DNA from: Butyrivibrio sp. AE3004
GTDB taxonomy: Bacteria; Bacillota; Clostridia; Lachnospirales; Lachnospiraceae
Assembly (NCBI RefSeq): GCF_000703165.1
Contig: NZ_JNLQ01000003.1
Location: forward strand, 124,001-188,000
Reading direction: 5' to 3'
Length of the DNA stretch: 64,000 nt
Position numbers and translations under genes: made by a program. The notes beneath the pieces were generated by a model. It ran no database searches. It had not been told where the DNA came from and saw nothing but the letters and a program-made list of their open reading frames with translations. Of the stretch, positions 59,342 to 64,000 are shown in pieces (within the stretch, counting starts at the first letter, position 1; every line of letters begins with the position of its first letter).

Positions 59342-61855
59342 TCATATTTTATCAAGAGCATCCTTATACTTACGATACAATTCAAGCATATCATCATTAT
59401 TATTCCTGATAAAATCAAAATCCTGTCTTTTTCCTGCATCCTCAAGAAGTTTTGCCTTATCAAACAAGCCACGCGCTCCAATTATTCTTGCTGTACATTT
59501 TAAAGCATGAATCTTGATAGTATAATCCTCAATATTTTCGCTTAAACACAACTCTTCAATTTCATCTGCTTTTTCTTCAACAGAATCTCTGAATATTTCC
59601 AAAGTCTCAAGATATAATTCTTCAGCCCCGGAATAACCTATTCCATCCTCTACGTTTAGAAGTCCCTCCTCTTGAAGCTTCACCAATTCGTCAGATGCAA
59701 TCGTCAGAGAACTCTTTTCTTCTTGCTGTTCTTCCTGTTTATTTTCATTATTATTGTTTTTAGCTTCCGTAGCTTTGGGATGGCTTACATCAAGCACCAA
59801 ATCCTTTGGAAGGAACCTTAATAACATATCCTCAAGCTGCCTACCATTAATAGGTTTTTCAAGATATTCATCAAAGCCCGCCTTGATAAACATTTCCCTG
59901 GCTCCTTCAATGGCATTGGCTGTCAAAACTATGCAAACACTATAGTAATTGATGCTATCCAGATCCTTTTTAATATGCTTTAGAAGTTCTAAGCCATCCA
60001 TCTCAGGCATTCGATAATCAATCATCAAAATATCGTATTTTTTCTTTTCAAGAAGCTTTAACGCCTGCTTTCCGCTGCTTGCTGTATCTATTTTCATTCT
60101 TGTAGGTTCGAGTAGTCCTGTTACAACCTTCAAATTGATATCAGTATCATCAACAATAAGAATCTTTGCCTCAGGAGCAATAAAGCTGGAACGATAACGA
60201 GATTTTCTCGCCACCACTGTCTTTGCTGTCTCATTAAAATCTGCAATCTTCTCCCATCTTGATACTTTCTGTCTGACAGAAAATGAAAATACGCTTCCTA
60301 CATCATATACACTCTGTACATCCAACGTACTACCCATAGCATCAAGAATCTGCTTAACAATACTCATTCCCAGACCGGCACCCTCTATAGTCTTATTTTT
60401 TTCCTGGTCCAGTCTTTCAAAGGCATTGAAAAGTCTGTCTAAATCTGACTTTTTCATTCCAATACCGGTATCTTTAACAGTTATTTTCAGATCAATATTC
60501 TCTTCATCGATTTTTTCATAATCAATTGTAAAATCAACAGAGCCTGTAGCTGTATACTTCACAGCATTCGTAAGCAGATTTATAATAACCTGCTTAAGTC
60601 TTGTTTCATCTCCAACAAGCTCATCCGGAATATCTTGATTAACATTAACATTATATTCAAGATTTTTATTTTCCGCTCTATCCTTTATCATCACATTTAC
60701 ATCTGTTATAAGGCTTGAAAGATGATAAGGATCGTTTCTAAGCTTTAACTTGCCTGCCTCCATTCTGGCAAAATCAAGAATATCATCTATAAGACATAAC
60801 AGAGAATTTGCAGAACGGTTTATACTATACGCATATTGCTGGACCCTACTGTCTCTGGATTCTCTGGATATCATTTCTCCCATACCCATTATCGTATTTA
60901 TAGGTGTCCTTATTTCATGTGACATATTTGCCAGAAAGAGTGACTTGGCATTCGATGCATCTTCCGCAACCTTCTGTGCCTTTTTTAATTCATAATTTTC
61001 TCGAATCTTAAAAAGCAGAATAGCTACGAATACCGCCAGAATAAGTCCATATTCATATATATAATCAAAGAAATCTTTTCTATATAGTTTTCTGTTAGTA
61101 TAATCCAGTATTATCGCCTGTCTACGTGTATCCGGTACTTTTCTAATACCCTCATTCAGCTTTTCAATAACAGCCTCTTTTTTTTCTGTATCTACTGCGC
61201 CTATTCTAAAATCCATCGAAAACATCGATGAAGGTTGCACAATCAGTTTAGAATATGTGGGCTTTTGCAATACATAACTCCAAACGTATGAATTATGTAA
61301 CAGGGCATCTACTTTACCTCGCATAAGGGCCTGTACGCATTCCGCCATACTTCCATAAAAAGAGATCTCTATTCCGGGATACATCTGTCTTACAGTATCG
61401 GCAGCGCCTCCAAGGGAGCTTAACATTCCTACTTTAAGCTCATTTATCGGAGGAACCTCATGGTTATTCATAGTAACAAGAGTAAATGGCGTTTGTAACA
61501 GATTATCTGACACAATTGAAGCCTTTCCCTCAGCACTTGTAATAGCACTTCCAAAAGGCATTAGTACATCATATTCATAGTTATCAAGCGCTTCTTTGAG
61601 TGTCGCTTCCTTAATAACAACAAATCTTGCATCATAACCGGCTTCCTTGGCTACCGCGCGCATCAAATCAACACCTATGCCAACAATTTCCCCTGTATTG
61701 GAATCCAAATAGAAAATCGGACATCTGTCAACAGGAACGCCTACTGTTAGTTTTTCCTTATTATTTCCGGCAAAAACAGGCCTAGCTATACCAATAATAC
61801 AAATCAATGTTAAAACTATGCTAAAACATGCTTTAAGAATACGATTATTTCTCAT
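59342..61855 (-). CDS. hybrid sensor histidine kinase with solute-binding sensor, receiver and HPt domains
   Basis: An 837-residue protein. Signal/first helix (1-28), extracellular bacterial solute-binding (family 3) domain (about 33-265; KLTVGVPVDRCPIFYLD), membrane helix (about 272-290), HisKA with NMSHEIRTPIN, ATPase with NLLTNAVKYT, DTGIGM and GAGLGM, a receiver (about 560-690; ILIVDDTDIN, MIDYRMPEMDG with the Asp, LEKPI) and an HPt domain (about 725-837; KIHALKCTARIIGA, the phosphoacceptor His present but the usual Gly after Lys is Cys). This EvgS/BvgS-like relay senses a small ligand. No partner response regulator lies nearby. Confidence 0.93.
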   Translation of the reverse strand: MRNNRILKACFSIVLTLICIIGIARPVFAGNNKEKLTVGVPVDRCPIFYLDSNTGEIVGIGVDLMRAVAKEAGYDARFVVIKEATLKEALDNYEYDVLMPFGSAITSAEGKASIVSDNLLQTPFTLVTMNNHEVPPINELKVGMLSSLGGAADTVRQMYPGIEISFYGSMAECVQALMRGKVDALLHNSYVWSYVLQKPTYSKLIVQPSSMFSMDFRIGAVDTEKKEAVIEKLNEGIRKVPDTRRQAIILDYTNRKLYRKDFFDYIYEYGLILAVFVAILLFKIRENYELKKAQKVAEDASNAKSLFLANMSHEIRTPINTIMGMGEMISRESRDSRVQQYAYSINRSANSLLCLIDDILDFARMEAGKLKLRNDPYHLSSLITDVNVMIKDRAENKNLEYNVNVNQDIPDELVGDETRLKQVIINLLTNAVKYTATGSVDFTIDYEKIDEENIDLKITVKDTGIGMKKSDLDRLFNAFERLDQEKNKTIEGAGLGMSIVKQILDAMGSTLDVQSVYDVGSVFSFSVRQKVSRWEKIADFNETAKTVVARKSRYRSSFIAPEAKILIVDDTDINLKVVTGLLEPTRMKIDTASSGKQALKLLEKKKYDILMIDYRMPEMDGLELLKHIKKDLDSINYYSVCIVLTANAIEGAREMFIKAGFDEYLEKPINGRQLEDMLLRFLPKDLVLDVSHPKATEAKNNNNENKQEEQQEEKSSLTIASDELVKLQEEGLLNVEDGIGYSGAEELYLETLEIFRDSVEEKADEIEELCLSENIEDYTIKIHALKCTARIIGARGLFDKAKLLEDAGKRQDFDFIRNNNDDMLELYRKYKDALDKI

Positions 61856-62129
61856 ACGCTATACCTATTAACTGTAAACAAGAAAAACAACTACAGTTAT
61901 CCATAAAATCATCTTATCACTAATACTATTTTCAAATATTTGCTAAGTATAAAATTTTAGTGAAAAATTAAATCATATTTCATATATAATAAATCAAATA
62001 TCTTGATTTATCTGACATTTTATACAAACATTTTCATATAAAAAACATTAAATATCTGTTTTCTAATACTATTTTTTTGTTTAATGCTATAATAATCGCA
62101 ACGCTTTTTTTGAAAACAGGTAATAAACT

Positions 62130-63626
62130 ATGAAATTAAGTAATCTTCTATCCTTTAGTAATATTGTTATTCAGTGCCACGATAATCCGGATGCAGATGC
62201 TCTTGCATCCGGTTATGCATTATATAAATTCTTTTCATTTAAGGGAAAAAGGGTCGAATTCATTTATCGCGGCCAAAATAAAATACAGAAAAGCAATCTC
62301 CTGATGATGCTTGAAGATCTTGATATCCCCGTAAAGTATAAGCCGGATTATGGCAACATACCTGAGCTTCTTATAACCGTGGATTGCCAATACGGTCAGC
62401 GTAATGTCACCACCACAACAGCCTCTAACATAGCAGTAATCGATCATCATCAGATATCCGGTGATCTGCCGCCGCTCTCAGAAGTAAAAAGTAATGTAGG
62501 AAGCGCAAGCACGGTTGTCTGGAATATGATAATGAATGAAGACGCAGAAACAGCCGAATTCCTCATGGAAGACATAAAACTCACTACTGCACTATATTAC
62601 GGACTTTTCACAGATACAAATAAGCTATCTGAAGTTTTTCATCCTCTCGACAGAGATATGATTGAAGAACTGAAGATAAACAAAATTAAGATAATCAAAA
62701 TGAGCAATTCGAATCTTTCATATGAAGAGCTCATGATAATCATTGATGCATTACAAAAGCACAACTATAACTCTGATGCCAAATACGCAGTAATGAAATC
62801 CGCCCCATGTGATCCTAATATTCTAGGTGCCATGAGTGACCTGCTGCTTGAAACTGCAGGTATAGATACTTGCGTAGCATACTTCGAAACAAGCGAACAA
62901 ATTAAATTTTCCGTAAGAAGCTGCATAAAAGAGGTTCATGCAGATGAATTAGCAAAGTACCTTGTCGATGATATTCCGGGTGCAGGCGGAGGTGGACATC
63001 TCTATAAAGCCGGTGGATCTTATAATCCCATGGCATTTCAAAATGTTTCTATAGATACTCTGATTAGAGAAAGGATGCATACCTATTTTTGCGATTATGA
63101 AGTCATTAATTCAAAAGACGGAATAAAAACAGATGATATGAAACTATACTCCAAAAAATCATATCATATTGGTTATGTAAAGATGACAGATTTATTTCCT
63201 CTTGGAACAAATGTTTCAGCCCGTGCTTATGGCGGAGATATTGAAGAAACTATAAAAAAAGACGAATTTTTCCTTATCAGTATTATGGGTGAAGTGTATC
63301 CTACAAAAGGTGAAACACTCACAAAAACCTACACATTATCTGAAGATCCATATATATGCAGCCTTGAATATGAACCGAACGTAAAAAACCTAAAAACAGG
63401 AGAAAAGAAGCCTATTTTACCCTATGCAAAGATAGCCTCAGCACGTCCTGATGCCAGAATCTATGCTAAACGACTCGATAAGACCGTAAAACTGTTTACC
63501 GAATGGGATATAAATAACTATGTTGTCGGTGTTAAAGGCGATTACCTGGCAGCCCGCGAAGATAATTTAAACGACATCTATATTATAAAAAGTAACCTCT
63601 TCGACAAATTATATGAAGAAGTATAA
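62130..63626 (+). CDS. DHH-family phosphodiesterase with extra C-terminal domain
   Basis: A 498-residue protein. The DHH domain shows CHDNPDADALASGYAL, TVDCQYGQRN and AVIDHHQISGD; the DHHA1 domain shows GAGGGGHLYKAGG (near 290). This is the NrnA/bifunctional oligoribonuclease-phosphatase or cyclic-dinucleotide phosphodiesterase fold. About 165 residues follow DHHA1 with no recognised domain (strands such as YHIGYVKMTDLFPLGTNV), making it longer than the ~320-residue NrnA. A nanoRNA or pApA/pGpG-degrading role fits the c-di-GMP neighbourhood but is inferred. Confidence 0.85.
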   Translation: MKLSNLLSFSNIVIQCHDNPDADALASGYALYKFFSFKGKRVEFIYRGQNKIQKSNLLMMLEDLDIPVKYKPDYGNIPELLITVDCQYGQRNVTTTTASNIAVIDHHQISGDLPPLSEVKSNVGSASTVVWNMIMNEDAETAEFLMEDIKLTTALYYGLFTDTNKLSEVFHPLDRDMIEELKINKIKIIKMSNSNLSYEELMIIIDALQKHNYNSDAKYAVMKSAPCDPNILGAMSDLLLETAGIDTCVAYFETSEQIKFSVRSCIKEVHADELAKYLVDDIPGAGGGGHLYKAGGSYNPMAFQNVSIDTLIRERMHTYFCDYEVINSKDGIKTDDMKLYSKKSYHIGYVKMTDLFPLGTNVSARAYGGDIEETIKKDEFFLISIMGEVYPTKGETLTKTYTLSEDPYICSLEYEPNVKNLKTGEKKPILPYAKIASARPDARIYAKRLDKTVKLFTEWDINNYVVGVKGDYLAAREDNLNDIYIIKSNLFDKLYEEV

Positions 63627-63889
63627 CTTCTTGTAGGCAAAATAAGAAAAACACTTCAAATACAGGCCCTGATTTAATCATTACATTATAATAAAGTGAT
63701 ACTATCTAAAATGTACTCTTATCAAATACAATATACTTTGATTTAATTCACAGAAAAAACATACTTCTGTCACTTAGTTTTACGATTTGATTTATATTAT
63801 ATATACATCAAGAGAGATAACACATTTCCCTTGATTCATAACCCCCTCATTCATAAGAACATATAAACACTTTAAACTTTTCTTCAAAA

Positions 63890-63921
63890 AAGCTGGCGCC
63901 TACGTGACAAAGCGCCAGCTT
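63890..63921 (-). terminator. terminator near right edge
   Basis: AAGCTGGCGC pairs perfectly with GCGCCAGCTT around a 12-base loop; TTTTTTG follows on the minus strand, CCCTTTTTC on the plus strand. It probably ends a minus-strand gene entering from the right; the remaining 63627-63889 shows AT-rich DNA without a gene. Confidence 0.85.
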
Positions 63922-63950
63922 CCCTTTTTCAACATTTAAGTAACAAAGTA

Positions 63951-64000
63951 CTATTCCCGTTTGTCAAACCGTTTATGCGCTTTCCTCCATTTAGATATTT
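63951..64000 (-). CDS. possible 3' end of a gene entering from the right edge
   Basis: A minus-strand frame open to the edge reads ISKWRKAHKRFDKRE and stops at 63951, 30 bp before the terminator hairpin. A second frame ends at 63929. With only about 16 codons the assignment is tentative. Confidence 0.35.
   Translation of the reverse strand, partial: ISKWRKAHKRFDKRE

Overview
The window reads as chromosome of a low-GC Gram-positive anaerobe, most likely a plant-fibre-degrading member of the Lachnospiraceae (Butyrivibrio-like). The basis is a domain-swapped family 3 glucosidase of the Butyrivibrio/Ruminococcus type, a GH10 xylanase lipoprotein, lipobox-bearing surface proteins, strong GGAGG ribosome binding sites and many c-di-GMP proteins. 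This assignment is an inference; no rRNA or marker gene is present. I see no tRNA, rRNA, CRISPR array or prophage.

Layout. 1-6.4 kb: fructokinase (cut by the window edge), an HxlR regulator, a MATE exporter, two acetyltransferase/ion-channel genes beside a truncated alpha/beta hydrolase, and a membrane protein. 6.4-21 kb: a carbohydrate region. A minus-strand operon (GPH sugar symporter, metallo-hydrolase, SGNH esterase lipoprotein) lies behind an AraC regulator fused to a GH39-like domain that has lost both catalytic glutamates. Two divergent GH3 glucosidase genes share a 20-bp palindrome, followed by an RpiR-type regulator. 21-26 kb: deoC and a YeiH-type exporter with a divergent LysR regulator, an HPP-like membrane protein, and HD and Nudix proteins. 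26-28.6 kb: an IS110-family element with a structured leader (candidate bridge RNA), flanked by gene fragments. 28.8-36 kb: a MetE-like protein with a LysR regulator and operator, a DMT transporter, lrgAB, small membrane proteins and an autoregulated MarR. 36-48 kb: many small, secreted or decayed genes, including a serine hydrolase broken by two frameshifts, then the GH10 xylanase. 49-62 kb: c-di-GMP enzymes (EAL, HD-GYP, GGDEF), a small DNA-repair group (YolD-like, Y-family polymerase, SfsA, SRAP) and a hybrid histidine kinase. 62-63.6 kb: a DHH phosphodiesterase.

How the parts connect. Four promoters (near 39.2, 43.5, 46.1 and 59.1 kb) carry the same tandem 11-bp box exactly 8 bp upstream of the -10 element, the geometry of an OmpR/PhoB-type activator. 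They drive a serine hydrolase gene, a tiny lipoprotein, a small membrane protein and an orphan leader with no intact gene. Separately, a ~90-bp upstream element is duplicated in front of two envelope-type small genes (35.3 and 41.1 kb). The xylanase start codon and ribosome binding site are buried in a perfect 24-bp hairpin. These cis-elements are the least ordinary content of the window; most protein families here are known. At least seven gene remnants and two frameshifts show active decay.
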